Below, piece after piece: positions 33,517 to 42,003 of a stretch of 64,000 bases of DNA (position 1 is its first letter; each line of letters begins with the position of its first letter). The DNA is from Streptomyces lasiicapitis (GTDB lineage: Bacteria > Actinomycetota > Actinomycetes > Streptomycetales > Streptomycetaceae): contig NZ_BMNG01000003.1 in NCBI RefSeq assembly GCF_014646335.1, positions 329,544-393,543 on the forward strand, read 5' to 3'. A model generated the notes under the pieces. The model saw nothing but the letters and a program-made list of their open reading frames with translations, did no database searches and had not been told where the DNA came from. Made by a program: the position numbers and the translations under genes.

Positions 33517-35649
33517 CTACGCGGGCACGCTCGCGAGCCCCTGCGCCAGGAACTTCTTGCCGTTGACGCGCTCGCTGACACCCTCACGGTCCAGGTACGG
33601 CGTGATGCCGCCCAGGTGGAAGGGCCAGCCCGCGCCGGTGATCAGGCACAGGTCGATGTCCTGCGCCTCGGCGACGACACCCTCGTCGAGCATGAGCCCG
33701 ATCTCCTGGGCGACGGCGTCGAGCACGCGGGCGCGCACCTGCTCCTCGGTGAGGACGGAGTCGCCCTGCTTCAGCAGCGCGGCGACCTCCGGGTCCAGCT
33801 CCGGCTTGCCGCTGTCGTACACGTAGAAGCCGCGCTTGCCGGCCTCGACGACGGCCTTCAGGTTCGGCGACACCGTGAAGCGGTCGGGGAAGGACCGGTT
33901 GAGGGTCTCCGAGACGTGCAGGCCGATGGCCGGACCGACCAGCTCGAGCAGGACGAGGGGCGACATCGGCAGACCGAGCGGCTCGACGGCCTTCTCGGCC
34001 ACGGCCACCGGGGTGCCCTCGTCGATGACGTTCTGGATCTCGCCCATGAAGCGGGTGAGGATGCGGTTCACGACGAACGCCGGGGCGTCCTTCACCAGGA
34101 CCGCGGTCTTCTTCAGCTTCTTGGCGACACCGAAGGCCGTGGCCAGCGAGGTGTCGTCGGTCTGCTCGCCGCGCACGATCTCCAGGAGCGGCAGGATCGC
34201 GACCGGGTTGAAGAAGTGGAAGCCGACGACCCGCTCGGGGTGCTTCAGCTTGGACGCCATCTCCGACACCGACAGCGAGGAGGTGTTGGTCGCGAGGATC
34301 GCGTGCGCCGGAGCGACCGCCTCCACCTCCGCGAACACCTGCTGCTTGACGCCGATCTCCTCGAAGACGGCCTCGATGATGAAGTCGGCGTCGGAGAAGC
34401 CCTCGGCCTTGTCCAGGACACCGGTGACCAGGGCCTTGAGGCGGTTGGCCTTGTCCTGGTTGACGCGCCCCTTCAGCAGGAGCTTGTCGATCTCCCCGTG
34501 GACGTACGACACACCCTTGTCCACGCGCTCCTGGTCGATGTCGGTCAGGACGACCGGCACCTCCAGGCGGCGCAGGAAGAGCAGCGCGAGCTGCGAGGCC
34601 ATCAGACCGGCGCCCACGACGCCGACCTTGGTGACCGGGCGGGCCAGATTCTTGTCCGGCGCGCCCGCGGGGCGCTTGCCGCGCTTCTGCACCAGGTTGA
34701 ACGCGTAGATGCCGCTGCGCAGTTCGCCGCCCATGATGAGGTCGGCGAGCGCCTTGTCCTCGGCGTCGAAGCCCTTCTGTACGTCGCCGTCCTTCGCGGC
34801 TGCGACGATCTCCAGGGCGCGGTACGCGGCCGGGGCGGCGCCGTGCACCTTGGAGTCGGCGATGGCGCGGCCGCGGGCGACCGCCGCGTCCCAGCCCTCA
34901 CCGCGGTCGATCTCGGGGCGCTCGACCTTGACGGTGCCGTTGAGGACGGAGGCCGTCCACACCAGCGACTGCTCCAGGAAGTCCGCGCCCTCGAACAGCG
35001 CGTCCGCGATGCCGAGTTCGAAGACCTGCTTGCCCTTGAGCTGCTTGTTCTGGTTCAGCGAGTTCTCGATGATGACCGAAACCGCTCGGTCCGCGCCGAT
35101 CAGGTTCGGAAGGAGCGCGCAGCCGCCCCAGCCCGGGACGAGGCCCAGGAAGACCTCGGGCAGCGAGAACGCGGGCAGCGCCTGGGAGACGGTGCGGTAC
35201 GAGCAGTGCAGACCGACCTCGACGCCACCGCCCATCGCCGCGCCGTTGTAGTACGCGAACGTCGGCACCGCGAGGCCCGAGAGGCGCTTGAAGACGTCGT
35301 GGCCGCCCTTGCCGATGGCCAGCGCGTCCTCGTGCCGCTTCAGTATCTCGACGCCCTTGAGGTCGGCGCCGACGGCGAAGATGAACGGCTTGCCGGTGAT
35401 GCCGACACCGACGATCGTGCCCTCGGCCGCCTCCTTCTCGACCTGGTCGATCGCGGCGTTCAGGTTCGCGAGCGAACCCGGGCCGAAGGTGGTCGGCTTG
35501 GTGTGGTCGAAGCCGTTGTCGAGGGTGATCAGGGCGAACCGCCCGGCGCCCGCGGGCAGATCGAGGTGGCGTACGTGAGCCTGCGTCACGACCTCGTCCG
35601 GGAACAGCTCGGCCGCACCCTTCAACAGCTCAGTGGTGGTGGTGCTCAC
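33517..35649 (-). CDS. fadB: fatty-acid oxidation multifunctional protein (enoyl-CoA hydratase / 3-hydroxyacyl-CoA dehydrogenase)
   Basis: GTG 35649 overlaps the thiolase stop by 4 bp (GTGA), so translation is coupled; 710 residues. The first 320 or so residues are a crotonase domain with the oxyanion segments AVGADLKG and PEVFLGLVPGWGG. A Rossmann NAD site TKVGVVGAGLMASQLALLF follows near residue 340, then the dehydrogenase segment HFFNPVAILPLLEIV and the C-terminal dehydrogenase repeats. It hydrates 2-enoyl-CoA and oxidises the 3-hydroxyacyl-CoA in beta-oxidation. With FadA it would form the trifunctional complex. Confidence 0.93.
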   Translation of the reverse strand: MSTTTTELLKGAAELFPDEVVTQAHVRHLDLPAGAGRFALITLDNGFDHTKPTTFGPGSLANLNAAIDQVEKEAAEGTIVGVGITGKPFIFAVGADLKGVEILKRHEDALAIGKGGHDVFKRLSGLAVPTFAYYNGAAMGGGVEVGLHCSYRTVSQALPAFSLPEVFLGLVPGWGGCALLPNLIGADRAVSVIIENSLNQNKQLKGKQVFELGIADALFEGADFLEQSLVWTASVLNGTVKVERPEIDRGEGWDAAVARGRAIADSKVHGAAPAAYRALEIVAAAKDGDVQKGFDAEDKALADLIMGGELRSGIYAFNLVQKRGKRPAGAPDKNLARPVTKVGVVGAGLMASQLALLFLRRLEVPVVLTDIDQERVDKGVSYVHGEIDKLLLKGRVNQDKANRLKALVTGVLDKAEGFSDADFIIEAVFEEIGVKQQVFAEVEAVAPAHAILATNTSSLSVSEMASKLKHPERVVGFHFFNPVAILPLLEIVRGEQTDDTSLATAFGVAKKLKKTAVLVKDAPAFVVNRILTRFMGEIQNVIDEGTPVAVAEKAVEPLGLPMSPLVLLELVGPAIGLHVSETLNRSFPDRFTVSPNLKAVVEAGKRGFYVYDSGKPELDPEVAALLKQGDSVLTEEQVRARVLDAVAQEIGLMLDEGVVAEAQDIDLCLITGAGWPFHLGGITPYLDREGVSERVNGKKFLAQGLASVPA

Positions 35650-36872
35650 TTGTCGCCTCCGGCGTCCTTGTGGTGCGGGTTCTCCCAGATGACCGTGGCG
35701 CCCATGCCGAAGCCGACGCACATGGTGGTCAGGCCGTAGCGGACCTCCGGCTGCTCCTCGAACTGCCGCGCCAGCTGCGTCATCAGGCGTACGCCGGACG
35801 AGGCGAGGGGGTGGCCGAAGGCGATGGCGCCGCCGTACTGGTTGACGCGGGTGTCGTCGTCGGCGATGCCGTAGTGCTCCAGGAAGGCGAGCACCTGCAC
35901 GGCGAAGGCCTCATTGATCTCGAAGAGACCGATGTCGGAGATGGAGAGCCCCGCCTGGGCGAGGGCCTTCTCGGTCGCCGGGATCGGGCCGTAGCCCATG
36001 ACCTCGGGCTCAACTCCCGCGAAGGAGTACGACACGAGCCGCATCTTGACCGGGAGGCCGTTCTCCCGGGCGAAGTCCTCGGAAGCGATGATCGAGGCAG
36101 TGGCGCCGTCGTTGAGACCGGCGGCGTTGCCCGCGGTGACGCGGCCGTGCGTACGGAACGGCGTCTTGAGCCCGGAGAGGTTCTCCAGCGTCGTGCCCGG
36201 ACGCATGGGCTCGTCCTGGGTGGCCAGACCCCAACCGGTCTCGCCCACATCGGAGTTGGTGTTGCGCACCGAGATCGGCACCAGGTCCTGCTGGATCTTG
36301 CCGTTGGCGTACGCCTTGGCGGCCTTCTCCTGCGAGCGCACCGCGTACTCGTCGGCGCGCTGCTTGGTGATGCTCGGGTAGCGGTCGTGCAGGTTCTCCG
36401 CCGTCATGCCCATGAACAGGGCGGACTCGTCGACCAGCTTCTCGCTCACGAAGCGGGGGTTGGGGTCGACGCCCTCACCCATGGGGTGGCGGCCCATGTG
36501 CTCGACGCCACCGGCGATCACGGCGTCGTACGCGCCGAAGGCGATGGAGCCCGCGGTGGTGGTGACGGCGGTGAGCGCGCCCGCGCACATGCGGTCGACG
36601 GAGTAGCCCGGCACGGACTGCGGCAGTCCGGCGAGGATGCCCGCGGTGCGGCCGATGGTGAGCCCCTGGTCGCCGATCTGCGTGGTCGCGGCGACCGCGA
36701 CCTCGTCGATCTTGGCCGGGTCGAGAGCCGGGTTGCGGCGCAGGAGCTCCCGGATCGCCTTGACGATCATGTCGTCGGCGCGGGTCTCGTGGTAGATGCC
36801 CTTCGGTCCCGCCTTGCCGAACGGGGTGCGGACGCCGTCGACGAAGACGACGTCCCTGACGGTACGAGGCAC
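35646..36872 (-). CDS. fadA: acetyl-CoA C-acyltransferase (thiolase)
   Basis: GTG 36872 has GGAGGAGA at 7-nt spacing; 408 residues. The nucleophile Cys96 is in DRMCAGALTAV, the catalytic His in GHPLASSG and the second Cys in TTMCVGFGMG, with NEAFAVQ between. All thiolase-fold residues are present. It cleaves 3-ketoacyl-CoA to acetyl-CoA in the last beta-oxidation step. The gene leads a two-gene operon with fadB. Confidence 0.94.
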   Translation of the reverse strand: MPRTVRDVVFVDGVRTPFGKAGPKGIYHETRADDMIVKAIRELLRRNPALDPAKIDEVAVAATTQIGDQGLTIGRTAGILAGLPQSVPGYSVDRMCAGALTAVTTTAGSIAFGAYDAVIAGGVEHMGRHPMGEGVDPNPRFVSEKLVDESALFMGMTAENLHDRYPSITKQRADEYAVRSQEKAAKAYANGKIQQDLVPISVRNTNSDVGETGWGLATQDEPMRPGTTLENLSGLKTPFRTHGRVTAGNAAGLNDGATASIIASEDFARENGLPVKMRLVSYSFAGVEPEVMGYGPIPATEKALAQAGLSISDIGLFEINEAFAVQVLAFLEHYGIADDDTRVNQYGGAIAFGHPLASSGVRLMTQLARQFEEQPEVRYGLTTMCVGFGMGATVIWENPHHKDAGGDK

Positions 36873-36925
36873 GATGGCTCTCCTCCAGGGTGCGGTGCGC
36901 TCTGCGGCGCGCTTCCTCGCCCCAT

Positions 36926-36945
36926 GCTACTTATCAGTAACTACC
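36926..36945. promoter_or_regulatory. AT-rich operator or promoter candidate before fadA
   Basis: GCTACTTATCAGTAACTACC stands out in base composition 54-73 bp upstream of fadA and contains TTA-N4-TAA symmetry. On the fadA strand GATAAGTA could be a -10 region; a TetR-type fatty-acid regulator site is another reading. Neither can be chosen from sequence alone. Confidence 0.3.
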
Positions 36946-37003
36946 TGGCCAAGGGTGGGTACGGGGAGGCACACATCACATGCGGCGCGCACACTGCGGG
37001 ACT

Positions 37004-37043
37004 GGGGGTGCACGCCCCGCGGCGCCGCGTGGCCCGCACCCCC
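37004..37043 (-). terminator. possible terminator after rnd
   Basis: GGGGGTGC (37004-37011) and GCACCCCC (37036-37043) pair across a G/C-rich 24-nt loop with internal complementarity, 28 bp beyond the rnd stop in the direction of transcription. Confidence 0.45.
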
Positions 37044-37070
37044 ACGAGCCAAGCGGCGCGCACCCCGCGC

Positions 37071-38366
37071 CTACGGGGCCGGTGTCGCCAGGGCCCGGGT
37101 GAGGGCCGGGGTCACCTGGGTGATCTGCCAGGGGCGGGCGCCGTGGGTGGTGAGGGCGGCGGCTACGGCGTCGGGGGTGAGGTCCGACGGGGGCTCCCAG
37201 CAGACTCTGCGGACGGTGTCGGGGGTGATGAGGTTTTCCTGGGGCATGTTGAGGCCCTCGGCGAGGGCCGAGACCGCGGCGCGCGCGGCGGAGAGGCGGG
37301 CCGCGGCGGCGGGGTCGCGGTCCGCCCAGGAGCGGGGCGGCGGCGGCCCGGCCACGGCCTGGCCGGGCTGCGGCAGCTCCACGTCCGGCAGCGCCTTCGC
37401 GCGCTCGACCGCGCCCTGCCACTGCTCGAGCTGACGCCGCCCCATCCGGTGCCCGAACCCGGGCAGCGCGGTGAGGGCGTGCACATTCGCGGGCACGGCG
37501 AGCGCCGCCTCCACGATGGCCCCGTCACTGAGCACCTTGCCGGGCGAGATGTCACGCCGCTGCGCGATCCGGTCCCGGGTCGTCCATAGCTCCCGTACGA
37601 CAGCCAGCTGCCGCCGGCGCCGCACCTTGTGCATGCCCGACGTACGCCGCCAGGGATCCTTGCGGGGCGGCGCGGGCGGCGCCGAGGCGATCGCGTCGAA
37701 CTCCTCGCGGGCCCACTCCAGCTTCCCCTGCCGGTCCAGCTCCTTCTCCAGCGCGTCGCGCAGGTCGACGAGGAGCTCGACGTCGAGGGCGGCATAGCGC
37801 AGCCAGGGCTCGGGGAGCGGACGGGTGGACCAGTCGACTGCGGAGTGGCCCTTCTCCAGGACGTAGCCGAGGACGCTCTCGACCATCGCGCCGAGGCCGA
37901 CCCGGGGGAATCCGGCGAGCCGCCCGGCCAGCTCCGTGTCGAAGATGGCGGACGGAACCATGCCTATTTCCCGCAGGCACGGCAGATCCTGGGTCGCCGC
38001 GTGCAGCACCCACTCGGTGCCGGCGAGCGCCTCGCCGAGCCCGGACAGGTCGGGGCAGGCGACGGGGTCGACGAGCGCGGTGCCCGCGCCCTCGCGGCGG
38101 AGCTGGACGAGATAGGCGCGCTGGCCGTATCGGTACCCGGAGGCGCGCTCGGCGTCCACGGCCACCGGTCCCGTACCGGCGGCAAATGCCGCGATGACCT
38201 GGGCAAGCGCTTCCTGGTCGGCCACGACGGGCGGAATGCCGTCACGCGGTTCTAGGAGAGGGGTGGGTGTCCCTTCGACGGAGACGCCTGTGACGCCTTC
38301 GTCCGGAGGAGCGCCTCCGGTGGTTCGCAGTGAGCTGTCTGCTGCGGTCTCTTGGGCGTCGGTCAC
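37071..38366 (-). CDS. rnd: ribonuclease D family 3'-5' exoribonuclease with HRDC domain
   Basis: GTG 38366 gives 431 residues. The exonuclease domain shows VAVDAERASGYRYGQRAYLVQ (first acidic pair), then WVLHAATQDLPCL and the RYAALDVELLVDL motif carrying the final Asp residues of the DEDD site. An HRDC RNA-binding helix bundle (LWTTRDRIAQRRDISPGKVL) follows. RNase D trims stable RNA 3' ends. No convincing ribosome site precedes the GTG, and CTTGACAG directly abuts it, so a very short leader is possible. About 45 residues before the exonuclease fold look disordered. Confidence 0.9.
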   Translation of the reverse strand: MTDAQETAADSSLRTTGGAPPDEGVTGVSVEGTPTPLLEPRDGIPPVVADQEALAQVIAAFAAGTGPVAVDAERASGYRYGQRAYLVQLRREGAGTALVDPVACPDLSGLGEALAGTEWVLHAATQDLPCLREIGMVPSAIFDTELAGRLAGFPRVGLGAMVESVLGYVLEKGHSAVDWSTRPLPEPWLRYAALDVELLVDLRDALEKELDRQGKLEWAREEFDAIASAPPAPPRKDPWRRTSGMHKVRRRRQLAVVRELWTTRDRIAQRRDISPGKVLSDGAIVEAALAVPANVHALTALPGFGHRMGRRQLEQWQGAVERAKALPDVELPQPGQAVAGPPPPRSWADRDPAAAARLSAARAAVSALAEGLNMPQENLITPDTVRRVCWEPPSDLTPDAVAAALTTHGARPWQITQVTPALTRALATPAP

Positions 38367-38394
38367 CTGTCAAGGGTATCTGTGAACGCACGGC

Positions 38395-38424
38395 GCCCGT
38401 CGACGGAACGTTACGTCGACGGGC
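38395..38424 (-). terminator. terminator after whiI
   Basis: GCCCGTCGAC (38395-38404) and GTCGACGGGC (38415-38424) form a perfect 10-bp stem with a GGAACGTTAC loop, 21 bp past the whiI stop in the leftward direction. Confidence 0.75.
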
Positions 38425-38444
38425 GGCCGGGGGGTGTAAATCGG

Positions 38445-39107
38445 TCAGTGGATGATTCCCGTGCGCAGGGCCACCGCTACCATTCCCGCCCGGTCGCCGG
38501 TGCCGAGCTTGCGGGCGATGCGTGCGAGATGGCTCTTGACAGTAAGCGCGGACAGGCCCATCGAGACGCCGATGGCCTTGTTGGACTGGCCCTCGGCGAC
38601 CAGGCGGAGCACCTCCACCTCGCGCCCCGAGAGCTCGCGGTAGCCACCGGGGTGGCTGGGGGTGCCCGGCGGACGCCGGTGCATACGGGCTGCGGCGGAG
38701 CCGATGGGGGCGGCTCCGGGTCGGGTGGGGAGTCCCACGTTGGTACGGGTGCCGGTGACGACGTAGCCCTTGACGCCGCCCGCGAGGGCGTTGCGCACGG
38801 CGCCGATGTCGTCGGCGGCGGAGAGCGCGAGGCCGTTGGGCCAGCCCGCGGCGCGGGTCTCGGACAGGAGGGTCAGGCCGGAGCCGTCGGGAAGGTGGAC
38901 GTCGGCGACGCAGATGTCGCGGGGGTTGCCGATGCGGGGACGAGCCTCAGCGATGGACGAGGCCTCGATGACGTCACGTACACCGAGGGCCCACAGGTGG
39001 CGGGTCACGGTGGAGCGGACGCGGGGGTCGGCCACGACGACCATGGCGGTCGGCTTGTTCGGGCGGTAGGCGACCAGGCTTGCGGGCTGCTCGAGGAGAA
39101 CGGACAC
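38445..39107 (-). CDS. whiI: WhiI, orphan atypical response regulator of sporulation
   Basis: GTG 39107, 6 nt after AGGAGG, encodes 220 residues. Residues 20-140 are a receiver-like domain retaining Asp69 in VADVHLPDG but with an incomplete acidic pocket (VVVADPRVR instead of the usual acidic pair), and residues about 155-215 are a LuxR/NarL helix-turn-helix (GQSNKAIGVSMGLSALTVKSHLARI). Length, sequence feel and position between rnd and DUF3000-hemE agree with WhiI (SCO6029 in S. coelicolor, from memory). WhiI acts as a heterodimer with BldM to switch on late sporulation genes. No histidine kinase gene is adjacent. A sigma-WhiG-like promoter lies upstream. Confidence 0.88.
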   Translation of the reverse strand: MSVLLEQPASLVAYRPNKPTAMVVVADPRVRSTVTRHLWALGVRDVIEASSIAEARPRIGNPRDICVADVHLPDGSGLTLLSETRAAGWPNGLALSAADDIGAVRNALAGGVKGYVVTGTRTNVGLPTRPGAAPIGSAAARMHRRPPGTPSHPGGYRELSGREVEVLRLVAEGQSNKAIGVSMGLSALTVKSHLARIARKLGTGDRAGMVAVALRTGIIH

Positions 39108-39185
39108 CAGGCCTCCTGGGGTGGCGGGACGGAGCCGGCTCGGAGATGAAGCGGGGACGAACCGTGCGTTTCAAGGTCACAGACC

Positions 39186-39213
39186 TCTTCGGCACCAACA
39201 GCACCCGCCTTTA
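39186..39213 (-). promoter_or_regulatory. sigma-WhiG-type promoter of whiI
   Basis: On the minus strand TAAA, a 16-nt spacer and GCCGAAGA closely follow the WhiG/FliA-class consensus TAAA-N15/16-GCCGATAA. The -10 element ends 79 bp before the whiI start. whiI is a known WhiG target, which makes this match meaningful. Confidence 0.7.
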
Positions 39214-39324
39214 GGGGATGATCACGATTTGGTGAGTAACAATTCGGGCGATTCGGACATGCGATCGATCATCCGACGATCAACCGTTCTCACCAGGCGT
39301 GTTGCCCCCGTGAACCGCGCCGCG

Positions 39325-39349
39325 CCCCCGGCGACGTCAACGCCGGGGG
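39325..39349 (-). terminator. terminator after the DUF3000 gene
   Basis: CCCCCGGCG (39325-39333) pairs with CGCCGGGGG (39341-39349) around ACGTCAA, 20 bp beyond the stop of the leftward gene. Confidence 0.75.
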
Positions 39350-39368
39350 TCACCGTCGCGCCCCGCCG

Positions 39369-40028
39369 TCACGTGGAGCGCGGGCCCCGGCGCTGCGGCA
39401 GCGACACCACCGAGCCGTCCGCCGCCGCGGCCGGCGGCAGCCCCGCGATCTGGCACAGCAGATCGCACCAGGCCGCCAGATGCGCCCCCGTGTCCGGCAC
39501 GCCGCCGACCGACTCGCGCGGCGTCCAGGACGCGCGGATCTCGATCTGCGAGGCGGGCGGGCGCTCCGCGAGCCCGCCGAAGTAGTGCGAGCCCGCGCGC
39601 GTGACCGTTCCGCTCGGCTCGCCGCACGCGAGGCCCCGGGCCTGCAAGGCCCCGGTCAGCCAGGACCAGCACACCTCCGGAAGGAGCGGGTCCGCCGCCA
39701 TCTCCGGCTCCAGCTCCGCCCGCACCAGCGTCACCAGACGGAAGGTGCCCTTCCAGGCGTCGTGCCCGGCCGGGTCGTGAAGGAGCACGAGGCGGCCGTC
39801 CGCCAGGTCCTCGTCGCCGTCGACCACCGCCGCCTCCAGCGCGTACGCGTACGGAGCGAGGCGCTTGGGCGGCGGTGTCGGTTCCACCTCGATATGCGGC
39901 CGCAGCCGTACCCCGCGCAGCGCCTCGACCGCAGCGCGAAACGGCGGCGGACCGGCGTCCGCCACCACCCCCTGTGCGCCGTCCATCTCGCCAGCGCCGT
40001 CCGACCGTTGTCCCTGAGCCGCAGCCAT
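39369..40028 (-). CDS. DUF3000 family protein
   Basis: ATG 40028 gives 219 residues. From residue about 25 the sequence PPFRAAVEALRGVRLRPHIEVEPTPPPKRLAPYAYALEAAV is the conserved start of the actinobacterial DUF3000 family, followed by LADGRLVLLHDPAGHDAWKG and LPEVCWSWLTGALQARG. No catalytic motif, signal or membrane helix is evident. The gene is conserved next to hemE in Streptomyces, diverging from it; a function is not known. TTAATCTTC just before the start may be a -10 element of a short-leader message. A second in-frame ATG 14 codons in is possible. Confidence 0.85.
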   Translation of the reverse strand: MAAAQGQRSDGAGEMDGAQGVVADAGPPPFRAAVEALRGVRLRPHIEVEPTPPPKRLAPYAYALEAAVVDGDEDLADGRLVLLHDPAGHDAWKGTFRLVTLVRAELEPEMAADPLLPEVCWSWLTGALQARGLACGEPSGTVTRAGSHYFGGLAERPPASQIEIRASWTPRESVGGVPDTGAHLAAWCDLLCQIAGLPPAAAADGSVVSLPQRRGPRST

Positions 40029-40162
40029 GCGGGGAAGATTAAGGGGAATGGCGCCGCTGTGCAGGGAGGCGCCCCTCTCGGGGCGCGCGTTCGCTCTCCG
40101 CTTGACCGCTGGGCGCCTGTCTTTTCGGTCCCGCGGGCGGGGTGCACCTTGATCGCGCTGCG

Positions 40163-40192
40163 CGCTCGTCCTCAAACGCCGGACGGGCTTGA
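40163..40192. repeat. dispersed Streptomyces intergenic repeat
   Basis: The string CGTCCTCAAACGCCGGACGG within 40163-40192 is the kind of short repeat found in many Streptomyces intergenic regions, often as a variant of TCCTCAATCGCCGGACGGGC. It forms a small CGTCC/GGACG hairpin. It lies 45 bp before hemE. Confidence 0.5.
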
Positions 40193-40236
40193 TCCCCCGG
40201 CACCGGCCCCTGTCTCGCCCGTGCGAAACTTTGGGG

Positions 40237-41304
40237 GTGAGTGTCAATGACGAGGCCACGGGCCGGCAGAACGCAGCTACGTACGACTCCGCATTTCTGA
40301 AGGCGTGTCGGCGGGAGCCCGTGCCGCATACGCCGGTCTGGTTCATGCGGCAGGCCGGGCGCTCACTGCCCGAGTACCGCAAGGTGCGTGCGGGCACGGC
40401 CATGCTGGAGTCCTGCATGATGCCGGAGCTCGTCACGGAGATCACGCTGCAGCCGGTGCGCCGGCACGGCGTGGACGCCGCGATCTACTTCAGCGACATC
40501 GTCGTACCGCTCAAGGCCATCGGCATCGACCTCGACATCAAGCCGGGCGTCGGGCCCGTCGTGGAGCAGCCGATCCGGTCCCGCGCGGACCTCGCGCGGC
40601 TGCGCGACCTCACGCCCGAGGACGTCAGTTACGTCACCGAGGCCATCGGGATGCTCACGCGTGAGCTGGGCGAGACGCCCCTCATCGGATTCGCCGGTGC
40701 GCCTTTCACTCTCGCGAGCTACCTCGTCGAGGGCGGTCCGAGCCGCAACCACGAGCACACCAAGGCCATGATGTACGGCGACCCGCAGCTGTGGGCCGAC
40801 CTGCTCGACCGGCTCGCGGAGATCACCGGCGCCTTCCTGAAGGTGCAGATCGAGGCGGGCGCGAGCGCCGTGCAGCTCTTCGACTCCTGGGTCGGCGCGC
40901 TGGCCCCCGCCGACTACCGGCGCTCCGTGATGCCCGCGTCCACCAAGGTCTTCGAGGCCGTGGCGGGGTACGGCGTGCCGCGCATCCACTTCGGTGTCGG
41001 CACCGGTGAGCTGCTCGGGCTGCTCGGCGAGGCGGGTGCCGACGTGGTCGGCGTGGACTGGCGCGTGCCGCTCGACGAGGCAGCCCGGCGCGTCGGGCCC
41101 GGCAAGGCGCTCCAGGGCAACATCGACCCCGCGGTCCTCTTCGCCACGCGCGAGGCCGTCGAGGCGAAGGCCGACGAGGTGCTCGCCGCGGCGCGAGGCC
41201 TTGACGGCCATGTCTTCAACCTCGGCCACGGCGTGCTGCCCAGCACCGACCCGGACGCGCTCACCCGGCTCGTGGAGTACGTCCACACGCGTACCGCTTC
41301 CTGA
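40237..41304 (+). CDS. hemE: uroporphyrinogen decarboxylase
   Basis: GTG 40237, in a run GGGGGTGAG, starts a 355-residue protein; the start is supported by the VSVNDEATG lead into conserved sequence rather than by ribosome-site spacing. [16 protein letters not shown] is the universal substrate-binding signature with its Arg residues. [16 protein letters not shown] and [13 protein letters not shown] (carrying the catalytic Asp) are also present. The enzyme converts uroporphyrinogen III to coproporphyrinogen III. The later coproporphyrin-pathway genes hemY and hemQ lie 13 kb downstream in the same direction, separated by the exopolysaccharide locus. Confidence 0.94.
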   Translation: MSVNDEATGRQNAATYDSAFLKACRREPVPHTPVWFMRQAGRSLPEYRKVRAGTAMLESCMMPELVTEITLQPVRRHGVDAAIYFSDIVVPLKAIGIDLDIKPGVGPVVEQPIRSRADLARLRDLTPEDVSYVTEAIGMLTRELGETPLIGFAGAPFTLASYLVEGGPSRNHEHTKAMMYGDPQLWADLLDRLAEITGAFLKVQIEAGASAVQLFDSWVGALAPADYRRSVMPASTKVFEAVAGYGVPRIHFGVGTGELLGLLGEAGADVVGVDWRVPLDEAARRVGPGKALQGNIDPAVLFATREAVEAKADEVLAAARGLDGHVFNLGHGVLPSTDPDALTRLVEYVHTRTAS

Positions 41305-41316
41305 GCCGGCGGGACG

Positions 41317-42003
41317 TCACCGGGTTCCCTCCAGGCCCGGGGAGCGGGGCGGCTGCGGCGGCCTCGGCGGCGTCGTCCATGGGTTGGGGCCCGCGCCCGG
41401 CACCGCGCAGTGCACCCCCGCGCCCCGCCGCACCGCCGTACGCACGGCGAGCGGGGCGAGGGCGGGCGGCACCCCGTACACCAGGTGGCAGAAGTGCTCG
41501 GGGGAGTGCCGGGCCGTCCACGGCGGGGCGGTGAACGAGCGCAGGTACGTCGTCCAGTGCCCCTCGAACGTGACCAGGAGGTCGGCGGCGCGCGCGTAGC
41601 CCGGCGCCGGGTGCACGCCCGGGTTGAGGACGACCGGGTCCGCGCCGCGCTCCCGCGCCGAGCGGACCAGGCGCCGGCAGTGGCGCAGGTCGCGGCGGCC
41701 GGGGGAGATCCGGTCGAAGAAGCACCCGTCGACCTGGTACCAGTCGAAGTGCCGGTCCAGATCGGCGTCGACCGCCTGCCGCGAGCGCTGCCCGTACGCC
41801 GTGTCGACGTACCCGAGCACCCGGACCCCCGCCGTCCGCAGCGCGTGCGCGGCCTCGGCGAACGCCGGATCGGGCGCCGCGCCCGGCCCGTCGGCGGCGT
41901 TCAGGACGACGCCGTACAGATCGGGCGCGACCGCCACGAGCGCGTCCCAGGCCGCGGGGTCCATGGCCGGGTGCACATACAGCGGCACGAGCAGGGACCT
42001 CAT
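41317..42003 (-). CDS. spherulin-4-like (GH135/PelA-hydrolase-type) protein
   Basis: ATG 42003 overlaps the preceding stop (ATGA) and gives 228 residues. It starts directly with MRSLLVPLYVHPAMDP, and has VLNAADGPGA, VRVLGYVDTAYGQR, WYQVDGCFFDRIS and VVLNPGVHP, matching the TIM-barrel spherulin-4 family. Fungal Sph3/Ega3 and the hydrolase half of bacterial PelA are relatives that cut GalNAc-rich chains. The expected Asp-Glu after FF is Asp-Arg here. No signal peptide is present, unusual for this family. It is the last gene of the leftward polysaccharide operon, so action on that polymer or its lipid-linked precursor is likely but unproved. Confidence 0.72.
   Translation of the reverse strand: MRSLLVPLYVHPAMDPAAWDALVAVAPDLYGVVLNAADGPGAAPDPAFAEAAHALRTAGVRVLGYVDTAYGQRSRQAVDADLDRHFDWYQVDGCFFDRISPGRRDLRHCRRLVRSARERGADPVVLNPGVHPAPGYARAADLLVTFEGHWTTYLRSFTAPPWTARHSPEHFCHLVYGVPPALAPLAVRTAVRRGAGVHCAVPGAGPNPWTTPPRPPQPPRSPGLEGTR

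Noticed and set aside
40155..40236. tRNA or small RNA gene before hemE
   Set aside because: The short hairpin belongs to a common dispersed Streptomyces repeat; no cloverleaf or TTCG arm was present.
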